Shown here: positions 50,314 to 56,461 of the stretch, piece after piece
Numbering within the stretch: the first letter of the stretch is position 1
How the letters are laid out: each line of letters begins with the position of its first letter
DNA from: Clostridia bacterium
GTDB lineage: Bacteria > Bacillota > Clostridia > Christensenellales > Borkfalkiaceae
DNA: 56,461 nt
Assembly (NCBI GenBank): GCA_900764105.1
Contig: CAAFMS010000024.1
Coordinates: 1-56,461 of the forward strand
Direction of reading: 5' to 3'
Translations under genes and position numbers: made by a program
Notes under the pieces: generated by a model
What the model saw: the letters and a program-made list of their open reading frames with translations, nothing else
Databases searched by the model: none
Told to the model about the DNA's origin: nothing

Positions 50314-51828
50314 GTGGAAAAAATAGGTATTATCGACCTTGGGTCGAATAGCGCGAGACTTGTCATCGTCGAAATGCTCGGCGACGGACATTTCATCGTT
50401 ATAGATCAGTTGAAAGAAAGCGTAAGGCTCGGCAAGGACATGGAAAGAGACGGGTTTTTGAAACCGCAACGAATCGCGGAGACTATGAAAACCCTTAAAA
50501 TGTTCAGAAAACTCTGCGACGCATACGAGATAGAGAAGATTATCGCGGTAGCGACGGCGGCGGTAAGGAGGGCGAAAAATCAAAGGAGTTTCCTCGATGA
50601 AGTCGCCACGACTTGCGGAATAAAACTGAGAGTTCTGACCGCGGACGAAGAGGCTACATACGTTTACAAGGGCGTAATAAACACCATGGATATTCCGAAA
50701 GGGCTTATCCTCGAAATCGGCGGCGGCTCTACCAAAATCGTACATTACAACAGAAAAAATCTTCTGCATTTCGAGACCCTTCCGTTCGGAGCGGTAACTT
50801 TGACCGAACTTTTTCAGGGCGACGGACTTGCCCCCGAAGAACAGGCGGCTAAAATCGAGGAGTTCTTCACCGAACAGTTGAAGAGGATAGAGTGGCTCAA
50901 AGAAATCGACCCCGAAACGCAAATGATAGGCGTCGGCGGCTCGTTCAGAAGTCTTTGCAAACTCAGCAAAATGGTCAAGAAAAGCCCGCTTAATACCGTT
51001 CACAATTACAGGATATCGCTTGACGAGTTCGACAATATTTACGATATGCTTAAAGTTCTCGACCTTGACAAGAAGAAGAGAATTAAGGGCATTTCCTCGT
51101 CGAGAGCGGACATACTCCCGAGCGCGCTTGCGGCTATCAAGAGTTTCTTAGGGTATATGAATTTCAATCAGATAGTAATATCGGGTTGCGGACTTCGCGA
51201 AGGTTTAATGTTCAACTACGCTATGCCCTCGACTATCGAAAAACCGATAAGCGACGTTATGACTTACAGTCTGCAAACGCTCGTAAGATTTTACAACTGC
51301 AATCAGAAGCACGTAGAACACGTCGTGAACTTATCCGTTCAACTTTTCAAGCAACTGAGAGTTCTTCATAAATTCCCGAGACAGTATCTCAAAATTTTAA
51401 AAGCGGTAGCGATGCTTCACGACGCGGGAACTTCGATAAAGTATTACGATTACGAAAAGCATACGGCTTATATCATATTGAACGCGAGTATTTACGGAAT
51501 GACTACCCGCGAGATAGTGATGGCTTCGCTCGTGGCGTCCGTTCACAGCAACGACGATTTCAATATGAGCGATATTGCGAAATTCAAGGCGTTTATCAGC
51601 GAAGAAGATATAGACGCGATAAGAAAACTCGGAATAATGCTTCGTATCGCGGAAAGTCTCGACAGAAGTATGTCGTCCTGCGTAGTGGGGCTTAACTGCG
51701 ATGTATTGGGCGATTCGGTAATAATGAAAACGGAAGTCGAAGGCGACGCTTCGCTCGAAATAAAGGACGCGTTCTCCGCGTATTCCGATTTCAGAAGAAT
51801 ATTCCATAAGAACCTTGAAATACTTTAA
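50314..51828 (+). CDS. ppx: Ppx/GppA-family phosphatase with HD domain
   Basis: 504 residues from a GTG start preceded by AGAGGACGG. Ppx/GppA enzymes hydrolyse polyphosphate or pppGpp. The actin-like ATPase fold shows GIIDLGSNSARLVI at the N-terminus and the second phosphate loop LEIGGGSTKI. The C-terminal third is an HD-type helical domain (AVAMLHDAGTSIKYYDYEKH), as in longer exopolyphosphatases. Which substrate is used cannot be told from sequence. Confidence 0.92.
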   Translation: MEKIGIIDLGSNSARLVIVEMLGDGHFIVIDQLKESVRLGKDMERDGFLKPQRIAETMKTLKMFRKLCDAYEIEKIIAVATAAVRRAKNQRSFLDEVATTCGIKLRVLTADEEATYVYKGVINTMDIPKGLILEIGGGSTKIVHYNRKNLLHFETLPFGAVTLTELFQGDGLAPEEQAAKIEEFFTEQLKRIEWLKEIDPETQMIGVGGSFRSLCKLSKMVKKSPLNTVHNYRISLDEFDNIYDMLKVLDLDKKKRIKGISSSRADILPSALAAIKSFLGYMNFNQIVISGCGLREGLMFNYAMPSTIEKPISDVMTYSLQTLVRFYNCNQKHVEHVVNLSVQLFKQLRVLHKFPRQYLKILKAVAMLHDAGTSIKYYDYEKHTAYIILNASIYGMTTREIVMASLVASVHSNDDFNMSDIAKFKAFISEEDIDAIRKLGIMLRIAESLDRSMSSCVVGLNCDVLGDSVIMKTEVEGDASLEIKDAFSAYSDFRRIFHKNLEIL

Positions 51829-51871
51829 TTAGGGGAATTAAGGCGAATAGAGTAGCAAAATATAAAAAGGA

Positions 51872-51907
51872 AAACTGCGAACCGATTTTACGGCTCGCAG
51901 TTTTTTT
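51872..51907 (+). terminator. Terminator of ppx
   Basis: AAACTGCGA (51872-51880) pairs with TCGCAGTTT (51895-51903), with an inner ACCG/CGG helix, and T continues to 51907. Confidence 0.9.
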
Positions 51908-51954
51908 AATATAAGCATAGTTTTTATTTATCAGTTTTGCAGATATATTTTCGT

Positions 51955-52127
51955 CGATAACCCTCTTGTTGCTCCGCGACACTTCGTTTCGGCGGCGGAC
52001 GACCTCTCTCGCCATTTGTTCACTTCGTTTACAAATGTCACTCTCCCCACGGAGCGTGACCCTTTTGTCGCATTGCGACATTTTCTCCGTTTCATCGGGG
52101 AAATCAACCTCAAAGGGGAAAGCAAGT
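51955..52127 (-). repeat. Composite family A repeat
   Basis: Read in reverse: CTTGCTTTCCCC, then CCCCGATGAAACGG, TGTCGCAATGCGACA and CATTTGT...ACAAATG hairpins, ending in AACAAGAGGG. It is the inverse-oriented relative of 10836-11020 with different hairpin sequences. Confidence 0.7.
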
Positions 52128-52218
52128 CTTTTTGTTTTTTAAGACTTTTGATATTTCATAAAATATCAAAAATGTAAAATTGTTTCTAACAGTATATTAT
52201 GTATAAAATCCAACTTTT

Positions 52219-52280
52219 CTTGCTTTCCCCTTTGGGGAGAGTGGATTTTGCGAGCAAGGCGAGCAAAAGACGAGAGAGGT
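52219..52280 (+). repeat. Palindromic intergenic repeat, family A
   Basis: CTTGCTTTCCCC/GGGGAGAG hairpin, then the variable stem TTTTGC...GCAAAA, then GACGAGAGAGGT. Confidence 0.75.
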
Positions 52281-52289
52281 GAAAAACGG

Positions 52290-52500
52290 AAGTGATATTT
52301 TGCTTCGCAAAGTTATATGTGCCTGCGGCAAGTTGGTTTGCAACCGTAGGGGACGGCGCCCTCGACGTCCCGAAAAACGGGAGTTATATTTGCCTGTCGG
52401 CAAGTGATATTTTGTTTCGCAAAGTTATATTTGCCTTGCGGCAAGTTGATTTTCAATCGTAGGGGGCGACTACTTTAAGGCGGCGTCCCGAAAAACACCT
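52290..52500 (+). repeat. Mosaic of intergenic repeat families C and B
   Basis: Family C is a run of short AT-rich hairpins, GATATTTTGCTTCGCAAAG then TTGCCTGCGGCAAG-like units, at 52290-52336 and 52384-52447. Family B (TCGTAGGGGACGGCG ... CGACGTCCCG) follows each at 52343-52380 and 52455-52496. The order C-B-C-B suggests duplication as a unit. Confidence 0.7.
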
Positions 52501-52522
52501 GTAATAAAAAAAATGGGTGAAG

Positions 52523-52583
52523 TCCCCTATCGTCTTGACTTCCATTTCATTCCGTCAAGCCACTTCCCCCGAAGGAGGAAGCG
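52523..52583 (-). repeat. Palindromic intergenic repeat, family A (reverse copy)
   Basis: Reverse strand CGCTTCCTCC/GGGGGAAG hairpin, variable stem CTTGACGGAATG...AAGTCAAG as in the copy at 17128, then GACGATAGGGGA. The stretch 52584-52674 contains no recognised feature. Confidence 0.75.
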
Positions 52584-52674
52584 ATAAAGATTGTCGTTGC
52601 AAAATATGCGAAGTAAATGTTTAACATAACTTGCCAAATAAATCTCTTTTATTGGTGCTAAGTTTAAAATATAT

Positions 52675-52840
52675 CTTGCTTCCTCCTTCGGGGGAAGTGG
52701 CGGCGAAGCCGACGATAGGGGATAAAACAATGGTGAAATTCGCCTGCGGCAAGTAATATTTTGCTTTGCAAAGTTATATCCGCCTGTCGGCAAGTGTTGA
52801 GTTTACCCGTAGGGGACGGCGCCTCGACGTCCTGAAAAAT
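52675..52840 (+). repeat. Family A, C and B repeats in series
   Basis: Family A at 52675-52722 (variable stem GGCGGCGAAGCCG), family C at 52731-52798, and family B at 52804-52840, ending ten bases before the pyrophosphatase stop codon. Confidence 0.72.
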
Positions 52841-52849
52841 GAATAAGTC

Positions 52850-53386
52850 TTACCTTTTTTCAAACTTAACCTTGTAGTCTTCGAGTGCTTTTTCTATGAT
52901 TTTTATCGCTTCGTCTTTTCCCATAACCTCCCTGACGGCTGTCTCTTTCCCTTCGAGCGTCTTGTATACGCTGAAAAAGTGTCGCATTTCGTCAAATATG
53001 TGCGACGGCAACTGCGATATATCCGTGTAGAAATTATAGTTCGGGTCGGAAAACGGAATTGCTATAATCTTTTCGTCGTTCCTGCCGTTGTCTATCATTG
53101 TAATAACTCCTATCGGATACGCCCGACACAACGTGAGCGGTTCGAGTACTTCCGAACAGAGCAAAAGAACGTCCAGCGGGTCTCCGTCGTCGCCGTAGGT
53201 TTTCGGTATAAATCCGTAATTCGCAGGGTAGTGCGTGGAAGTATATAATATCCTGTCGAGAATTATGTACCCCGTCTCCTTGTCGAGTTCGTACTTCTTT
53301 TTACTTCCTTTGCTTATTTCTATAACCGCTATAAAGTCCTCGGGCTTTATTCTTTCGGGTGAAATATCGTGCCATATATTTGCCAT
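52850..53386 (-). CDS. ppa: Inorganic pyrophosphatase, family I
   Basis: 178 residues, the length of soluble bacterial PPases. It hydrolyses PPi to phosphate in the cytoplasm. The metal-binding signature DGDPLDVL covers residues 67-74, with the Asp ligands 67, 69 and 72; the KxxYExD-like KKKYELD and DRILYTSTHYPANYGFIPKT are also typical. GGAGCGGAG precedes the start. With a PPi-type PFK in the same genome, this enzyme would compete for PPi unless controlled. A variant of the dispersed motif lies 46-60 bases upstream. Confidence 0.96.
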   Translation of the reverse strand: MANIWHDISPERIKPEDFIAVIEISKGSKKKYELDKETGYIILDRILYTSTHYPANYGFIPKTYGDDGDPLDVLLLCSEVLEPLTLCRAYPIGVITMIDNGRNDEKIIAIPFSDPNYNFYTDISQLPSHIFDEMRHFFSVYKTLEGKETAVREVMGKDEAIKIIEKALEDYKVKFEKR

Positions 53387-53431
53387 ATCTCCGCTCCTTT
53401 TTTTTGTTCTTGGCTGGCATACAATATGCCT

Positions 53432-53446
53432 TTAATCGACATATAG
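53432..53446 (+). repeat. Dispersed motif variant TTAATCGACATATAG, copy 8 (upstream of ppa)
   Basis: One mismatch to the core and identical over 15 bases to the copA-internal variant. It lies in the ung-ppa gap, in opposite orientation to both genes. Confidence 0.65.
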
Positions 53447-53513
53447 GTCAACATACTGTATGATGATACAAATTTTTTAAAAGATTATACCATAATTCTT
53501 TTATAATGTCAAA

Positions 53514-53547
53514 CAAAAATGCCTCGCGGCAAAACTATTACCGCGAG
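53514..53547 (-). terminator. Terminator of ung
   Basis: CTCGCGG (53547-53541) pairs with CCGCGAG (53529-53523) on the reverse strand, then a T run at 53519-53514. Confidence 0.8.
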
Positions 53548-53556
53548 ACATGCTGT

Positions 53557-54228
53557 TTAGTCGTTTAAATTCCAATCGATAGGTTCTTCACCGACCCTTT
53601 CAAGAAATCCGTTGGTCTTTGAAAATGGTTTACTTCCGAAGAATCCGTTATAACATGAAAGCGGACTCGGGTGCGCGCTTTCTACTATAAAGTGCCGCTC
53701 GGTGTCGATTAACGGCTTTTTCGCCCTCGCATTACCGCCCCATAAAATGAAAACCACGGGTTTTTCTCTCGCCGAAATTTTCTTTATCACTTCGTCGGTA
53801 AACGCCGTCCAGCCGCACTTCGAGTGAGAGTTCGCCGCGCCCCGTCTCACCGTAAGCGTGGTATTAAGGAGTAAAACGCCCCTTTCGGCCCATTTCGTAA
53901 GGTCCCCGTTCTTCGGCGGTTCCAAACCGAGGTCGGATTTCATTTCTTTGAAGATGTTGATTAGCGACGGAGGCGGAACGCAACCGTCTTTTACCGAAAA
54001 GCAAAGCCCGTGCGCCTGATTCGGTTCGTGATAGGGGTCCTGACCTAAAATTACCGCTTTAATCGACTTATAGGGCGTCATTTTAAAGGCGTTAAATATA
54101 TCGTACATGGGCGGATATATCGTATAAGTCGAGTATTCTTCTTTTAAAAACTCTCTGATTTTCTTGTAGTTTTCGCTTTGGAAGAGGTCGGATAAAACCT
54201 CGTCCCAGTCGTTTCCGATGTTTACCAT
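53557..54228 (-). CDS. ung: Uracil-DNA glycosylase, family 1
   Basis: 223 residues. It excises uracil from DNA to start base excision repair. The water-activating motif GQDPYH is at 62-67 with Asp64, and the C-terminal HPSPLS loop that enters the minor groove is present. FILWGGNARAKK fits the uracil-binding strand. The start lies 132 bases from the divergent phosphoglucomutase gene. A dispersed-motif copy is inside the gene at 54059-54073. Confidence 0.97.
   Translation of the reverse strand: MVNIGNDWDEVLSDLFQSENYKKIREFLKEEYSTYTIYPPMYDIFNAFKMTPYKSIKAVILGQDPYHEPNQAHGLCFSVKDGCVPPPSLINIFKEMKSDLGLEPPKNGDLTKWAERGVLLLNTTLTVRRGAANSHSKCGWTAFTDEVIKKISAREKPVVFILWGGNARAKKPLIDTERHFIVESAHPSPLSCYNGFFGSKPFSKTNGFLERVGEEPIDWNLND
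54059..54073 (+). repeat. Dispersed AATCGACTTATAG motif, copy 9 (inside ung)
   Basis: TTAATCGACTTATAG antisense to ung, where the coding strand spells YKSIK. Exact core copy in coding sequence. Confidence 0.6.
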
Positions 54229-54291
54229 GTAACCATAATAACATAAAAATCGCTAAAAGTAAAACTTATTCTTTCTCGGGTTGATATTTTT

Positions 54292-54320
54292 TTGACATTT
54301 GAAATCATTTATTATATAAT
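54292..54320 (+). promoter_or_regulatory. SigA-type consensus promoter of the phosphoglucomutase gene
   Basis: TTGACA (54292-54297), 17 bases, TATAAT (54315-54320): perfect consensus. Confidence 0.92.
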
Positions 54321-54360
54321 GTAGACAATATCTTCCGATTTTTTCGGAACGGGGGTATTT

Positions 54361-56091
54361 ATGGATTATAAAGTTAATTACGAAAACTGGTTATCGAGCG
54401 AATATCTTTGCTCCGAGGGCTTGACCGAACTCAAAAGCATTGCGGATAACGACGAAGCGATAAAAGACGCTTTCGGCGCAGAACTCGAATTCGGCACGGC
54501 GGGCATGCGTGGCGTGATAGGCTACGGCACGAACAGAATGAATATTTATACCGTCCGCAGAGCGACGAAAGGTTTGGCGGATTTCATAAAGGCGAACGGT
54601 AAGGCGGCTATGCAGAGAGGAGTCGCAATTTCCTACGATACGAGAAATAAGTCCGAGTTGTTCGCGAGGGTTGCGGCCGGCGTATTATTATATAATGATA
54701 TAAAGGTTTACGTTTATCCCGAGCCGAGACCCGTGCCGATGCTTTCCTATGCGGTCAGAAATCTCAACGCGTTTGCCGGGATAATGATCACGGCGAGTCA
54801 CAATCCGAAGGAATACAACGGTTACAAGGTTTACGGCGAGGACGGCGCGCAGATGTCGCCCGAGAATACTGCGGAGGTCGTGAAGTACATATCGGAAAAC
54901 AACGACTACCTTTCGATAAAGGAAAAGAGTATCGAGAGTATAAAATCGAAAAACAACCCGTCGCAACTCGTCGTCATCGGCAAGAGTTTTGAAAAGAGAT
55001 ACTACGAGGAACTCGTAAGGCTTGCGCTTTCCAGAAAAGCGGTAAAAAAATACGGCAAGAAGTTGAAAATCGTATATACGCCGATACACGGAAGCGGCTA
55101 TGTTCCCGTTACAACGATTCTCAAAAAGATAGGCATTAAGCCTGTTTTAGTCGAAAGTCAGGTCAATCCCGACCCGAATTTTTCGACGGTCGAGGTCCCG
55201 AACCCCGAGTTTAAAGAAACGTTGGCTCAGGGAATCGCGCTCGCTAACAAGGTGAAAGCCGACGTTGTGTTCGGAACCGACCCCGATTGCGACCGTCTCG
55301 GAGTCGCCATAAGAAATAACGAGGGCGAATTTGAGGCTTTAACGGGAAATCAGACGGGAATTTTGCTGCTCGATTATATTTTGTTGAGACTTAAAGCCGA
55401 GGGCAAACTACCGAAAAACGGAATAGTCGTAAAGAGTTTCGTTTCCACGGATATGGCGAAGTCGATTTGCGACAATTACGGAGTCGAACTCGTCGAAACG
55501 CCTGTCGGATTTAAGTTTATCGGCGAAAAAATCAAGGAATGCGAAGAGAGCGGCGAAAAAGAGTTCATTTTCGGCTTCGAGGAAAGTTGCGGCTACCTGA
55601 GAGGTACCCACGCGAGGGATAAGGACGCTGTCGTTGCGAGTATGTTGTTCGCCGAGATGACGTGCTTCTATCAATATGTAGGAAAGAGTGTTTACGGCAG
55701 ACTTTGCGAAATATACGAGAAATACGGTTATGCTCTCGACGAGACGGACAGCATAAAATATTCAGGACTCGACGCCATGGCGAAGATGAACGCGTGCGTT
55801 CAGAAAATGCGCGACGCGGCGGTTGAGAATGTCGGAATTTATACCGTTTCTGCGACCAGAGATTACCTGTCGGGTAAAAGAAAGTCTGCGGACGGCGAGA
55901 CGACTATGGATATAAAAGGCGTGAATTGCGTGTACTACGAACTTTTGAGCGGAGGTTTTATCTGTCTGAGACCGAGCGGCACGGAACCGAAGTTGAAGAT
56001 ATATTATTCGGTGAGAAGTAAAGACAAGGCTCACGCGGAATCTCAACTCGCAGAACTCAAAAAAGAGTTTTGCAAACTGCTCGAAGAGTAA
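54361..56091 (+). CDS. pgcA: Phosphoglucomutase/phosphomannomutase
   Basis: 576 residues of the alpha-D-phosphohexomutase superfamily. It interconverts glucose 1-phosphate and glucose 6-phosphate (or mannose phosphates), linking glycolysis with polysaccharide synthesis. The phosphoserine loop TASHNPKEYNG has Ser146, the metal loop is GTDPDCDR (305-312), and the phosphate-binding loop is RPSGTEPK (537-544). The N-terminus ELEFGTAGMRGVIG is typical of the PgcA/PGM2-like group. A GGGGG run precedes the start. Sugar preference is not decided by sequence. Confidence 0.95.
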   Translation: MDYKVNYENWLSSEYLCSEGLTELKSIADNDEAIKDAFGAELEFGTAGMRGVIGYGTNRMNIYTVRRATKGLADFIKANGKAAMQRGVAISYDTRNKSELFARVAAGVLLYNDIKVYVYPEPRPVPMLSYAVRNLNAFAGIMITASHNPKEYNGYKVYGEDGAQMSPENTAEVVKYISENNDYLSIKEKSIESIKSKNNPSQLVVIGKSFEKRYYEELVRLALSRKAVKKYGKKLKIVYTPIHGSGYVPVTTILKKIGIKPVLVESQVNPDPNFSTVEVPNPEFKETLAQGIALANKVKADVVFGTDPDCDRLGVAIRNNEGEFEALTGNQTGILLLDYILLRLKAEGKLPKNGIVVKSFVSTDMAKSICDNYGVELVETPVGFKFIGEKIKECEESGEKEFIFGFEESCGYLRGTHARDKDAVVASMLFAEMTCFYQYVGKSVYGRLCEIYEKYGYALDETDSIKYSGLDAMAKMNACVQKMRDAAVENVGIYTVSATRDYLSGKRKSADGETTMDIKGVNCVYYELLSGGFICLRPSGTEPKLKIYYSVRSKDKAHAESQLAELKKEFCKLLEE

Positions 56092-56117
56092 TAAAATCAG
56101 GAAATATATCAGGTTAT

Positions 56118-56158
56118 AAGCCGCCTTTTTGCCCGATAGGACAAAAAGGCGGCTTTAA
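56118..56158 (+). terminator. Terminator after phosphoglucomutase
   Basis: A perfect 14-bp stem, AAGCCGCCTTTTTG (56118-56131) with CAAAAAGGCGGCTT (56142-56155). The T tail is short. Confidence 0.8.
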
Positions 56159-56222
56159 AATCGTCGTAATTCAGAGGCTTTAAAATTTTTTGCAAAAAAA
56201 TAAAAAAAATCGCGAAAATCGC

Positions 56223-56251
56223 TTGACATCCCTTTTATGGTGTGATATTAT
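56223..56251 (+). promoter_or_regulatory. Strong SigA-type promoter, probably of an rRNA operon
   Basis: TTGACA (56223-56228), 17 bases, TATTAT (56246-56251), then GAGTAGGCT. The start region resembles that of the S10 operon promoter. Confidence 0.8.
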
Positions 56252-56257
56252 GAGTAG

Positions 56258-56461
56258 GCTCACATTGAGAGGAACGGCACGTTCGTTCGCTTGCGGGTTG
56301 TATGCCCGAAGGTGAGTAGTCCGACGGACAGTCGGGAATTGAACATTGACAACTGCATAGAATGTTAATAATCAAGAGAGATTAGTAACGAGTTTAAAAT
56401 AACTTTAATTTAAAGTACAGAAAGGCAAAAAAAGACTTTAAAAAATCTTAAAGAAAGGTTA
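56258..56461 (+). other. Leader region, probably 5' of a 16S rRNA gene
   Basis: No reading frame begins here. TTGAACATTGACAACTGCATAG at about 56339-56360 resembles the AACATTGAAAACTG-type sequences that precede 16S genes in Bacillota, and an AT-rich, A-rich stretch follows to the window edge. The rRNA itself would lie outside, so the call is an inference from this leader and the promoter. Confidence 0.45.

Noticed and set aside
52199..52849. Repeats as a CRISPR array
   Set aside because: The units differ in length and orientation, are themselves palindromic mosaics, have no uniform spacers, and no cas genes are present.

Overview
The window looks like a core chromosomal segment of an uncultured anaerobic Clostridia-type Bacillota. 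The inference rests on the complete S10-spc-alpha ribosomal operon in Firmicutes order, with zinc-binding forms of S4, S14, L24 and L36. A tmk-holB-ricT-trmN6-rsmI block resembles the Bacillus yaa/yab region. Glycolysis appears to have a pyrophosphate-dependent step, and intergenic spaces carry palindromic repeats of a kind I recall from gut Clostridia. I cannot fix a genus. No phage, CRISPR array or complete insertion sequence is visible.

Layout. 1-620: possible end of a gene, terminators and a reverse-strand tRNA-Ala(GGC). 621-9528 (reverse): one operon lepA-hemW-dnaE-pfkA-PPi-PFK from a clear promoter, divergent from a glycerophosphodiesterase gene. 9663-16990: glycerophosphodiesterase, copper-type P1B ATPase, an EF-G-like GTPase with altered motifs, and a sugar-phosphate kinase that seems translationally coupled to a 12-residue leader peptide. 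17485-33454: a single promoter, a leader with an internal terminator, then 31 genes from rpsJ to rplQ including secY, adk, map, infA, rpmJ and rpoA, closed by a strong terminator. 33736-38102: a 1386-residue lipoprotein with a transmembrane segment, an InlB B-repeat and a long coiled coil. 38170-44029: greA, an unknown membrane protein, tmk, holB, ricT, ferredoxin, trmN6, rsmI. 44128-50313: a leucine-rich-repeat lipoprotein, a YfbR-like nucleotidase, a second lipoprotein with a C-terminal membrane anchor, and two half-size TauE/SafE proteins. 50314-56091: ppx/gppA, a repeat-filled kilobase, pyrophosphatase, ung and phosphoglucomutase. The last 240 bases carry a strong promoter and a leader that looks like the start of an rRNA operon.

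Functionally most of the window serves translation, replication and central carbon flow. Pyrophosphate links several genes: the PPi-type PFK would use it, while inorganic pyrophosphatase would remove it.

The less ordinary signals are a 13-bp motif (AATCGACTTATAG) with seven exact and two one-mismatch copies, two lipoproteins that appear anchored at both ends, expanded L17 and L24, an attenuator-like S10 leader, and modular repeats whose second hairpin changes sequence but keeps its pairing.
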